From Nitriliruptorales bacterium (GTDB lineage Bacteria; Actinomycetota; Nitriliruptoria; Euzebyales; JAHELV01), in assembly GCA_024644015.1 (NCBI GenBank), contig JAHELV010000030.1, forward strand, positions 1-43,772: DNA of 43,772 nucleotides. The letters are read 5' to 3'. The notes under the pieces were generated by a model. That model had not been told where the DNA came from. It worked only from the letters and a program-made list of their open reading frames with translations, and did no database searches. Positions 37,291 through 43,772 of the stretch are shown in pieces. Positions within the stretch are counted from its first letter, which is position 1, and every line of letters begins with the position of its first letter. The position numbers and the translations under genes were made by a program.

Positions 37291-38562
37291 TCACCCGTCG
37301 CCGGCATGCAGCGCGATGTCCTCGCGTCGGTGCATGTCGTCGAACGAGACCCGATCAGCGGCGGCGTAGGCGACGGTGCGGGCGTCCGGCACGCCGCGAC
37401 CGAGACCGGACACCGCCAGCACCCGGCCTCCGGCCGTGCGGATCCGGTCGCCGTCCGCTTCGGTGCCGGCGTGGAACACGATCTGGTCGTCGCCGGACAC
37501 GGCGTCGAGCCCGTCGATTGTCACGCCCGTGCGGTACTCGCCGGGGTATCCACCGGACGCGAGCACGACCGTCACGCACGCGCGCCCGTCCCAAACGACG
37601 GGTGGCGCGTCCGCCAGACGGCCTTCGGCGCACGCGCGCAACAGCAGTCCCAGATCGGTCCGCAGGCGCGGCAGGACCACCTGCGTCTCCGGATCGCCGA
37701 AGCGTGCGTTGAACTCCAGCACCTGCGGGCCGCGGTCCGTGAGCACCAGCCCGCCGTACAGCAGGCCCCGGTACGGCAGGTCGCGGCGGGCGAGCTCGTG
37801 CAGCACCGGCCGGAACACCGTCTGCTCCAGTTCGGCGATGGTGGCCTCGTCGAGTGGATACGGACACCACGCTCCCATGCCACCCGTGTTGGGTCCCATG
37901 TCGCCGTCGAACGCGCGCTTGAAGTCCTGTGCGGGTGACAACAGCCGGCAGTCGTCGCCGTCGCACAGCGCGAAGATCGACACTTCGGGTCCGGCGAGGA
38001 ACTCCTCGACGACCACGACGGTCCCAGCGGCACCGAACCGACGGGCGACCATCGTCTCCTTGATCGCCGTCACCGCCTCGGCGCGGGCGGCGCAGATGTG
38101 CACGCCCTTGCCGGCGGCGAGGCCGTCGGCCTTGACCACATACGGCGGTTCGAACCCGTCGAGCGCGGCGACGGCGGCGTCCGGATCGTCGCCGCTCCAG
38201 TACCGGGCGGTCGGCACGCCTGCCGCGGTCATGATCTCCTTGGCGAACTGCTTGGAGCCCTCGATGCACGCAGCCCCCGACGACGGGCCGAAGACGCTGA
38301 TGCCGACATCCCGGACCGTGTCGGCGACCCCGGCCACCAGCGGTGCCTCCGGCCCGACGACGACCAGGTCGGCGTCCACGGCGTGCGCCAGTTCGGCGAC
38401 GGCATCACCGTCGACGGGGTCGACGTCCGGGTGGCATTTCGCCACGCCGGCGATTCCGGCGTTGCCCGGCGCGCAGTGGACGTTGTCGACCGACGGGGCG
38501 CGGCCGAGCGCCCAGCACAGCGCGTGCTCGCGGCCGCCGCCACCGATGACCAGCACGTTCAT
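37291..38562 (-). CDS. purD: phosphoribosylamine-glycine ligase (GAR synthetase)
   Basis: A 423-aa ATP-grasp enzyme for the second step of purine synthesis, joining glycine to phosphoribosylamine. The N-terminus NVLVIGGGGREHALCWAL, the ATP-grasp strand YVVKADGLAAGKGV, MGPNTGGMGAWCP and the late LEFNARFGDPETQ (metal ligands) are diagnostic. It follows purA by 33 bp on the same strand and probably shares its transcript. Confidence 0.97.
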   Translation of the reverse strand: MNVLVIGGGGREHALCWALGRAPSVDNVHCAPGNAGIAGVAKCHPDVDPVDGDAVAELAHAVDADLVVVGPEAPLVAGVADTVRDVGISVFGPSSGAACIEGSKQFAKEIMTAAGVPTARYWSGDDPDAAVAALDGFEPPYVVKADGLAAGKGVHICAARAEAVTAIKETMVARRFGAAGTVVVVEEFLAGPEVSIFALCDGDDCRLLSPAQDFKRAFDGDMGPNTGGMGAWCPYPLDEATIAELEQTVFRPVLHELARRDLPYRGLLYGGLVLTDRGPQVLEFNARFGDPETQVVLPRLRTDLGLLLRACAEGRLADAPPVVWDGRACVTVVLASGGYPGEYRTGVTIDGLDAVSGDDQIVFHAGTEADGDRIRTAGGRVLAVSGLGRGVPDARTVAYAAADRVSFDDMHRREDIALHAGDG

Positions 38563-38595
38563 GTCGTGTCCTTCCGCTGCGTCGGGCCCGGGCGG

Positions 38596-39894
38596 TCAGC
38601 GGCGCTGGAGTGTCTGCTGCCGTGCGGGACCCACCGAGACCCACCGGATCGGCACCTCGGTCAGCTCCTCGAGCCGGTCGACGTACGCCTGCGCCTGCTT
38701 GGGCAGGTCGGCGATGTGCTCGACGGCGGTGATGTCGGTGCCCCACCCGGGCAGCTCCTCGTACAGCGGAACCGCACGATGGATGATCGACTGGTGTGGT
38801 GGGAAGTGCTCGTACTCGCTGTCCTGGTAGCGGTAGGCGCGGCAGATCTTCAGCACGTCGAACTGGCTCAGCACGTCGAGCTTCGTGAGGAACTGCTCGG
38901 TCAACCCGTTGACGCGCCGCGCATAACGCGCCAGTACCGCGTCGAACCAGCCGACCCGCCGGCGACGGCCGGTGGTCGTGCCGTACTCGCCACCGACTTC
39001 GGTCATCCGTTCGGCGATGTCCTGGCTGGCCGCCGACGATCCCTCCGCACCCAGCTCGGTGGGGAACGGGCCCGACCCGACACGTGTGACGTACGCCTTG
39101 GTGATGCCGATCACCTGCGTGATGCGATCCGGACCCAGGCCCGCGCCGGTCAGCGCGCCGCCCGCGACGGGGTTCGACGACGTCACGAACGGGTAGGTGC
39201 CGTGGTCCAGGTCGAGCAACGTGCCCTGTGCACCCTCCAGCAGCACCGCCCGACCCGAGTCCAGCGCATCATGCAGCAGCGTGCCCGTGTCGGCGATGTA
39301 CGGACCGAGCCGCTCGGCGTACACCGTGTACTGCGTCTCGATGTCGGCCGCCTTCATCGGAAGGCGGTTGTAGATCCGCGACAGAATGGCGTTCTTCTCT
39401 TTGAGCACGGTGTCGAGCTTCTGCCGGAAGATCTTCATGTCGTACAGGTCCTGGACCCGCAGCCCCACGCGCGATGCCTTGTCGGCGTACGCCGGTCCGA
39501 TCCCGCGCTTGGTCGTGCCCAGCCGCTGACGGCCGAGATGGCGCTCGGTCAGCCGGTCCAGCTCCAGGTGGTACGGCATGATCAGGTGCGCGTTCCCGCT
39601 GATCCGCAGGCGGGACGGGTCGAGGCCCTGGTCGACGAGTCCGTCGAGTTCGTCGAGCAGGACGCCGGGATCGATGACGACTCCGTCGGCGATCACGGGG
39701 GTGACGTGCTCGTACATGACCCCCGACGGCACCAGGTGCAGTTTGAGCGTGACGTCTCCGACGATGACGGTGTGGCCCGCGTTGTTGCCGCCCTGGTACC
39801 GCACGACGTAGTCGACGCTGTCTGCGAGCAGGTCGGTGGCTTTGCCTTTGCCCTCGTCACCCCATTGCGTGCCGACGACGATGATTGCGGACAT
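38596..39894 (-). CDS. purA: adenylosuccinate synthetase
   Basis: A 432-aa GTP-dependent ligase making adenylosuccinate from IMP and aspartate. The P-loop-like GTQWGDEGKGKATD carries catalytic D13, GNNAGHTV carries H41, and GTTKRGIGPAYADK and TTTGRRRRVGWFD bind IMP. ATG 39894 is the family start and has a GAGG ribosome site at 10 nt; the open frame reaching 40818 is spurious. Leftward TATCCT (39985-39990) is a possible -10. It leads the purA-purD pair. Confidence 0.97.
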   Translation of the reverse strand: MSAIIVVGTQWGDEGKGKATDLLADSVDYVVRYQGGNNAGHTVIVGDVTLKLHLVPSGVMYEHVTPVIADGVVIDPGVLLDELDGLVDQGLDPSRLRISGNAHLIMPYHLELDRLTERHLGRQRLGTTKRGIGPAYADKASRVGLRVQDLYDMKIFRQKLDTVLKEKNAILSRIYNRLPMKAADIETQYTVYAERLGPYIADTGTLLHDALDSGRAVLLEGAQGTLLDLDHGTYPFVTSSNPVAGGALTGAGLGPDRITQVIGITKAYVTRVGSGPFPTELGAEGSSAASQDIAERMTEVGGEYGTTTGRRRRVGWFDAVLARYARRVNGLTEQFLTKLDVLSQFDVLKICRAYRYQDSEYEHFPPHQSIIHRAVPLYEELPGWGTDITAVEHIADLPKQAQAYVDRLEELTEVPIRWVSVGPARQQTLQRR

Positions 39895-40137
39895 GGTGGA
39901 TTCGCCTCTTCGGGGTCGACGCGGCAGCCAGGTTGTGCCCGTCGACAGACGGTCAGCTTCGTGCTCGTGAACCAGGCTCGGCGAGGATAGTCTGCCCGTC
40001 GGTCGCCGGTCCACCCGGACACCCACCGGTCGCGGTCGGCCTTCCCGAGTAGACCGGCCAGGTGGAGTCGTCACGTCGTGGCGTGCGCCTGGCGTACGCT
40101 GCCACCGCAGCTGGTAGGCGGGTGGCGAGGTCGGCAG
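39895..40137. promoter_or_regulatory. divergent promoter region of purA and the propeller gene
   Basis: A 243-bp gap. Leftward TATCCT (39985-39990) and rightward TACGCT (40095-40100) are -10 candidates; neither has a good -35. GTCGAC occurs twice (near 39917 and 39948). No riboswitch-like fold was recognised by eye. Confidence 0.35.
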
Positions 40138-41538
40138 ATGGCATCTGGCGGGAGGTCCACGCGGCTCAGGTCCGTCCTGGTCGCGCTCATCGTGGTGGCG
40201 CTGGCCGTCGTGAGTGGCGTCGCGACCGGGTTCATGCTGACGCAGTCGGCCCCTGGAGCAGTACCCGACCGGCCGGTCGCCGCGTCGTCGACACCGGCCG
40301 GCATCGTCGAGTCGCCGACGCCCGCGCCCGAGCACCGCATCCGCATCGTGACACGACCACGCGGCGCCGACGTCGAGATCGCGGCCAACGGTGCGGAAAC
40401 GATCACCGGCACCGCTCCGATGTCGGTCGAGGTACCCGAAGGCCGCCTCGACGTGACCTTGACCCACCCCGACAGGGGTGTGCTGCACCGACAGGTGACC
40501 GTGACCCGCGATCGCCGTTTCCGTTGGTGGCTGGATCCAGAGGGCCAACTGCACCACAAGGTCGCCCAGTTCAAGACAGGCCCGGCACCGAAGCAGGTGG
40601 CGTTCAGCCCGGACCGGCGCGAGCTGTGGGTCAGCCTGCTCGGGGGGCCCGGCGTCGAGGTGTACCGACCCCGCACGGGCGAGCGCCTGGCCGAGATCGA
40701 CCTCGGCGCCCACGGCGCGGTCGAGGTGATCTTCTCGTCCGACGGCCGGACCGCCTACGCCAGCCAGATGGAGAGCAGCTCGGTGTTCGAGATCGACACG
40801 GCGACGCACGAGGTACAACGGCAGCTCTCGACAGGTGGGGCGTGGACGAAGGTGATCGCGCTCAGCCCAGATGAGGACCGGCTGTACGCGTCGAACTGGT
40901 CCAGCAACGACGTGTCGGAGATCGACCTGGCAACCGGTGACGTGCTCCGGCTGCTACCAACCGTGGCCACGCCACGCGGCTTGTACGTCACTCCGGACGG
41001 TGACGCGTTGTACGTCGCGGGCTTCGCGGCCGGTCAGCTCGAGCGCATCGATCTGCGCGACGGCACGTCGGACATCCTCAGGTCGACGGGCGGCGCCATG
41101 CGCCACCTGGTCGGCGACGGCGAGGTGCTCTACGCGGACGACATGGGCGCCGACGCCGTGTTCGTCCACGACCTGGCGCGTGATCGGGTGCGCCGGTTCA
41201 CGCGGACCGACGAGAAGCCCAACACCATCGACCTCGGCGCCGACGGTCGCGTGCTGTACGTCTCGAACCGCGGCGCGAACAACCCGCAGTCCTACTACCT
41301 GCCAGGGCCCGAGTGGGGGTCCGTCCTGGCCTTCGACACCGCGACGGGAGAACCGCTCGACGCCATGGTGGGCGGCAACCAGACGACCGGCCTGGACGTG
41401 TCCGACGACGGCCGGTTTCTTGCGATCTCGGACTTCCTCGACGACCGGGTGCAGGTGTTCGAGATCCCGCCGTACGACGAGTTGGCCGCAGGCGACGGCG
41501 GACGGTTCGGCGCCCACCGGCAGGACCTGGCGAAGTAG
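40138..41538 (+). CDS. membrane-anchored PEGA and YVTN-type beta-propeller protein
   Basis: A 466-aa protein with a basic N-terminus, one membrane anchor (about 11-33), a Pro/Ser/Thr linker, a PEGA-like domain (about 67-130; IVTRPRGADVEIAANG, GTAPMSVEVPEGRLDV) and a beta-propeller (about 140-450) of YVTN/NHL-like blades (FSPDRRELWVS, SPDEDRLYASN, TPDGDALYVAG, GADGRVLYVSNRGANNP). Such proteins present an extracytoplasmic binding surface; no enzyme is implied. GAGG before ATG 40138 supports this start, 20 codons into the open frame. Function unknown. Confidence 0.82.
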   Translation: MASGGRSTRLRSVLVALIVVALAVVSGVATGFMLTQSAPGAVPDRPVAASSTPAGIVESPTPAPEHRIRIVTRPRGADVEIAANGAETITGTAPMSVEVPEGRLDVTLTHPDRGVLHRQVTVTRDRRFRWWLDPEGQLHHKVAQFKTGPAPKQVAFSPDRRELWVSLLGGPGVEVYRPRTGERLAEIDLGAHGAVEVIFSSDGRTAYASQMESSSVFEIDTATHEVQRQLSTGGAWTKVIALSPDEDRLYASNWSSNDVSEIDLATGDVLRLLPTVATPRGLYVTPDGDALYVAGFAAGQLERIDLRDGTSDILRSTGGAMRHLVGDGEVLYADDMGADAVFVHDLARDRVRRFTRTDEKPNTIDLGADGRVLYVSNRGANNPQSYYLPGPEWGSVLAFDTATGEPLDAMVGGNQTTGLDVSDDGRFLAISDFLDDRVQVFEIPPYDELAAGDGGRFGAHRQDLAK

Positions 41539-41542
41539 CGGG

Positions 41543-42922
41543 TCAGTTCCGCAGGCTCTGGATCGGAGCCGGGATACGTCCGCCGAAACGCACGAACTGG
41601 CTCGAGCCGTCGACCCCCCGGACCGGCAGCACGACGCTCTCGCCGAACAGGCCACCGAACCGCACGTGCTCACCGGCGGCCCTGCCAGGTACGGGGATGA
41701 GCCGGGTGGCGGTCGTCTTGTTGTTGGTGACACCGATCGCCATCTCGTCGGCGATGATGCCCGCGATGGTCTCGCCGGGGGTGTCACCGGGGATGGCGAT
41801 CATGTCGAGCCCGACGCTGCACACACTGGTCATCGCCTCGAGCTTGTCCAGCGTCAGGCTGCCGTCGGCGGCGGCACGGGCCAGCGTTGCGTCCTCCATC
41901 ACCGGGATGAACGCACCGGACAGCCCACCGATGCTGCTGCTGGCGAATGCGCCCCCCTTCTTGACGGCGTCGTTGAGCAAGGCGATCGCCGCGGTAGATC
42001 CCGGAGCCCCGACGTCGATGACCCCCATCGTCTGCAGGATCTCGCCGATCGAGTCCCCCACCTTCGGCGTCGGCGCCAGCGACAGGTCGACGATGCCGAA
42101 CGCGACGCCGAGACGCTGCGCCAGCTCGCGACCGATCAGCTCGCCGACGCGGGTGACGCGGAAGGCGGTGATCTTGATCTCCTCGGCAATGTCGGCCAAC
42201 GTGAGGTTCGCCGGGCCGGCGTCCTCGATCAGCCGTTGCAGCGCCCGCGTCACGACGCCCGGGCCCGACACCCCGATGTTGATCACGGCGTCAGCCTCGC
42301 CCTGTCCGTGGACGGCGCCGGCCATGAACGGGTTGTCATCAGGCATGTTCGCGAACACGACGAGTTTGGCGCAGGCGAAGCCGTGCCGTGCGGCGTCAGC
42401 CTCGGCGATGGCGCGCACGGTGCGCCCGAGGTGGAGTACGGCGTCCATGTTGATGCCGGCTCTGGTGCTCGCGACGTTGCAGCTGGCGCAGACGCGTTCT
42501 GTGCCCGCCAGGGCCTCGGGCAGGCTGTCGATCAGCGCGCGGGCCGTCGGGGTGCTGTGCTTGTGCACGAGGGCGCTGTAGCCGCCCAACAGATCGACGC
42601 CCACCTCGCCGGCCGCCCGGTCCAGCGTCATGGCGATCCTCACGAGCTCGGCGGTGCCGTGACCGGCGGCAACCGTGGCGATCGGTGACACGGCGATCCG
42701 ACGGTTGACGATCGGGATGCCGAAGCGACGTTCGATCTCGGCGCTCGCGCGCACCAGCCCGCCGGCGTGACCGACGATCTTGGCGTGCACCTTGTCCCGC
42801 AGGTGCTGGCCGACGGGGCTGCTGCAGTCCTGCAGGTCCACGCCCAACGTGACCGTGCGCACGTCGAGATGCTCCTCCTGGAACATCCGGATCGTGTTGA
42901 AGATGGCGTCGGTTCGGATCAT
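41543..42922 (-). CDS. UPF0210/DUF711 (PFL) family protein
   Basis: A 459-aa protein of the UPF0210 family, distantly related to pyruvate-formate-lyase-like folds. Family stretches include MIRTDAIFNTIRMFQEEHLD at the N-terminus, GVDLLGGYSALVHKH, INIGVSGPGVV, and GDTPGETIAGIIADEMAIG. The molecular function is not established. It lies 83 bp after a tandem-ACT protein of the UPF0237 type on the same strand; the two are neighbours in many Firmicutes too. Confidence 0.9.
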   Translation of the reverse strand: MIRTDAIFNTIRMFQEEHLDVRTVTLGVDLQDCSSPVGQHLRDKVHAKIVGHAGGLVRASAEIERRFGIPIVNRRIAVSPIATVAAGHGTAELVRIAMTLDRAAGEVGVDLLGGYSALVHKHSTPTARALIDSLPEALAGTERVCASCNVASTRAGINMDAVLHLGRTVRAIAEADAARHGFACAKLVVFANMPDDNPFMAGAVHGQGEADAVINIGVSGPGVVTRALQRLIEDAGPANLTLADIAEEIKITAFRVTRVGELIGRELAQRLGVAFGIVDLSLAPTPKVGDSIGEILQTMGVIDVGAPGSTAAIALLNDAVKKGGAFASSSIGGLSGAFIPVMEDATLARAAADGSLTLDKLEAMTSVCSVGLDMIAIPGDTPGETIAGIIADEMAIGVTNNKTTATRLIPVPGRAAGEHVRFGGLFGESVVLPVRGVDGSSQFVRFGGRIPAPIQSLRN

Positions 42923-43005
42923 CTGCGGACGACCTATCGCTGTGCGAGGGTTCCGCGCTCGCCCTCACGGTCACGGGATGTGCTGGGACGGTGCGCGGCG
43001 GCACG

Positions 43006-43572
43006 TCAGGTCGGCACGCGGCGGAAGGCGATCTCGTTCGTGGCGACGAACAGGCGGTGGTGCTGGAGCCGGACGTGCAGCGCCGCGTGGCTGGTGGCGT
43101 GCTCGAGGTCGATCTGCAACTGGTCGAGCGCGACATCCGCCGGCAGATCGATCTCGGCGACCATGCTGATCTGCTCAGCGTCGGCGTTGCTGAACAGGTC
43201 CACGAAGTTGCCCCCGCGCGCAGCGACGATGGAGCTGATGACGTGCACCAGACCGGGTCGCGCCTGGCCGGTCGCGGTCAGCACGTACCGCTCGCCGTCC
43301 ATCTCGACCGATGATCCGGGCTGGTGGGCGACGACCGTGACCGACGCGTCGGCGCCGATCTGCGCCTGCACCTTGTCGCGTAGCACGTCGATCTCCACCG
43401 CCGTCGGCACGCCGACGCTCATCAGCACCGTGAAGTAGTCGTGCAGCACGGTCTCACTGATCGCGAGCAGCCCGACGTCGAGCTCGTCGAGCAGCGCGGT
43501 GAGCCCGGCGATGATCCCAGTCTGGTCGGGTGTCAGCACCGTGAGCAGGTGTGTGGGGTTGGGGATCGTCAT
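43006..43572 (-). CDS. tandem ACT-domain protein (UPF0237/GcvR-like)
   Basis: A 188-aa protein with two ACT domains (about 6-78 and 92-168): LLTVLTPDQTGIIAGLTALL and LTATGQARPGLVHVISSIVA are the domain starts. ACT pairs usually bind amino acids and regulate partner enzymes. ATG 43572 has a GAGGT ribosome site; longer starts lack one. Its pairing with UPF0210 suggests it senses a small molecule for that protein (inference). Confidence 0.85.
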   Translation of the reverse strand: MTIPNPTHLLTVLTPDQTGIIAGLTALLDELDVGLLAISETVLHDYFTVLMSVGVPTAVEIDVLRDKVQAQIGADASVTVVAHQPGSSVEMDGERYVLTATGQARPGLVHVISSIVAARGGNFVDLFSNADAEQISMVAEIDLPADVALDQLQIDLEHATSHAALHVRLQHHRLFVATNEIAFRRVPT

Positions 43573-43661
43573 CTGCGACCTCGACGTGTCGCACGAACAT
43601 ACGCGCCGGCCGGACAGCACGCTGTGGACCGGACCGATCCTATCGACCAGCAGCGGCGCGC

Positions 43662-43772
43662 TCAGCTCACGCGCTGCCGCCCCGCGGCCACGTAGCTGTC
43701 GAGCGTGGACTCCAGGTCGCGCGCCGCCCGCGCCGCAATGCGGCTGACGATCGCCGCGCCGGCACGGCCGCC
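43662..43772 (-). CDS. unidentified gene, 3' end only
   Basis: A minus-strand frame enters from the right edge and stops at TGA 43662-43664, giving 36 residues: an Ala/Arg-rich helix-forming end (RIAARAARDLESTLDSYVA). It shows normal high third-position GC. Too little is visible to name a family. An 89-bp gap separates it from the ACT-domain gene downstream. Confidence 0.5.
   Translation of the reverse strand, partial: GGRAGAAIVSRIAARAARDLESTLDSYVAAGRQRVS

Noticed and set aside
39895-40818. N-terminal extension of purA
   Set aside because: It runs antisense through the propeller gene; the conserved purA N-terminus starts at 39894.

Overview
The window is one contiguous piece of a very GC-rich, densely coded bacterial chromosome. 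It looks actinobacterial: it has a complete conservon (CvnA-D), an Lrp-regulated hppD, a deazaflavin/F420-type Ddn-family enzyme, a DrrAB-type exporter, a free-standing LigD-type polymerase domain, and many genes with a -10-like hexamer 5-10 nt before the start codon and no Shine-Dalgarno sequence (leaderless pattern). SLH domains joined to an M15 peptidase and the general gene mix would fit a deep-branching class such as Nitriliruptoria, but that placement is only an inference. I see no insertion sequence, phage, integrase, tRNA, rRNA or CRISPR array.

Layout. 1-0.56 kb: 3' end of a membrane protein. 0.56-4.87 kb (minus): conservon cvnA-cvnB-cvnC-cvnD with overlapping reading frames. 5.1-8.05 kb (plus): aminotransferase, omega-amidase-like hydrolase, TfoX-domain protein, Ddn-family protein. 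8.1-10.7 kb (minus): polar amino-acid ABC importer. 10.8-12.9 kb (minus): GNAT and a membrane acyltransferase lacking its usual histidine. 13.0-13.33 kb (minus): a compact small transcription unit with promoter, strong SD, 15-codon frame and strong intrinsic terminator, with no recognised product. 13.36-16.29 kb (plus): YgfZ, LMW phosphatase, fructosamine-kinase-like kinase, inorganic pyrophosphatase. 16.3-18.1 kb: hppD and a divergent Lrp/AsnC regulator. 18.1-20.7 kb: 44-aa membrane protein, SLH/M15 wall hydrolase, aldo/keto reductase. 20.9-24.0 kb (plus): HTH-TOBE regulator with modABC. 24.1-25.3 kb: SRPBCC and GNAT proteins. 25.4-29.0 kb (plus): methylcrotonyl-CoA carboxylase type subunits. 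29.0-32.8 kb (minus): secreted S55-like protein and a DrrAB exporter. 33.0-34.15 kb (plus): acylphosphatase and LigD-type polymerase. 34.2-39.9 kb (minus): purB, a lytic transglycosylase with a Pro/Glu/Ala tail, purD, purA. 40.1-41.5 kb (plus): PEGA/beta-propeller protein. 41.5-43.6 kb (minus): UPF0210 and tandem-ACT protein. 43.66 kb to the edge: 3' end of another minus-strand gene.

Functional themes. Several neighbours form small modules: GTPase signalling (conservon); transamination with removal of the 2-oxoacid amide (aminotransferase plus omega-amidase); possible repair of glycated proteins (LMW phosphatase plus fructosamine kinase); tyrosine catabolism with its regulator; molybdate uptake with a TOBE sensor; leucine/isovalerate catabolism (MCC); and late purine synthesis (purB, purD, purA).

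The observations I consider most worth following are the orphan small transcription unit at 13.0-13.33 kb, the acyltransferase with His replaced by Ser, the nested inverted repeats in front of the HTH-TOBE gene, the S55-like protein whose Ser and His motifs are in the opposite order to SpoIVB, and the 20-bp palindrome at 28.97 kb that contains both convergent stop codons.
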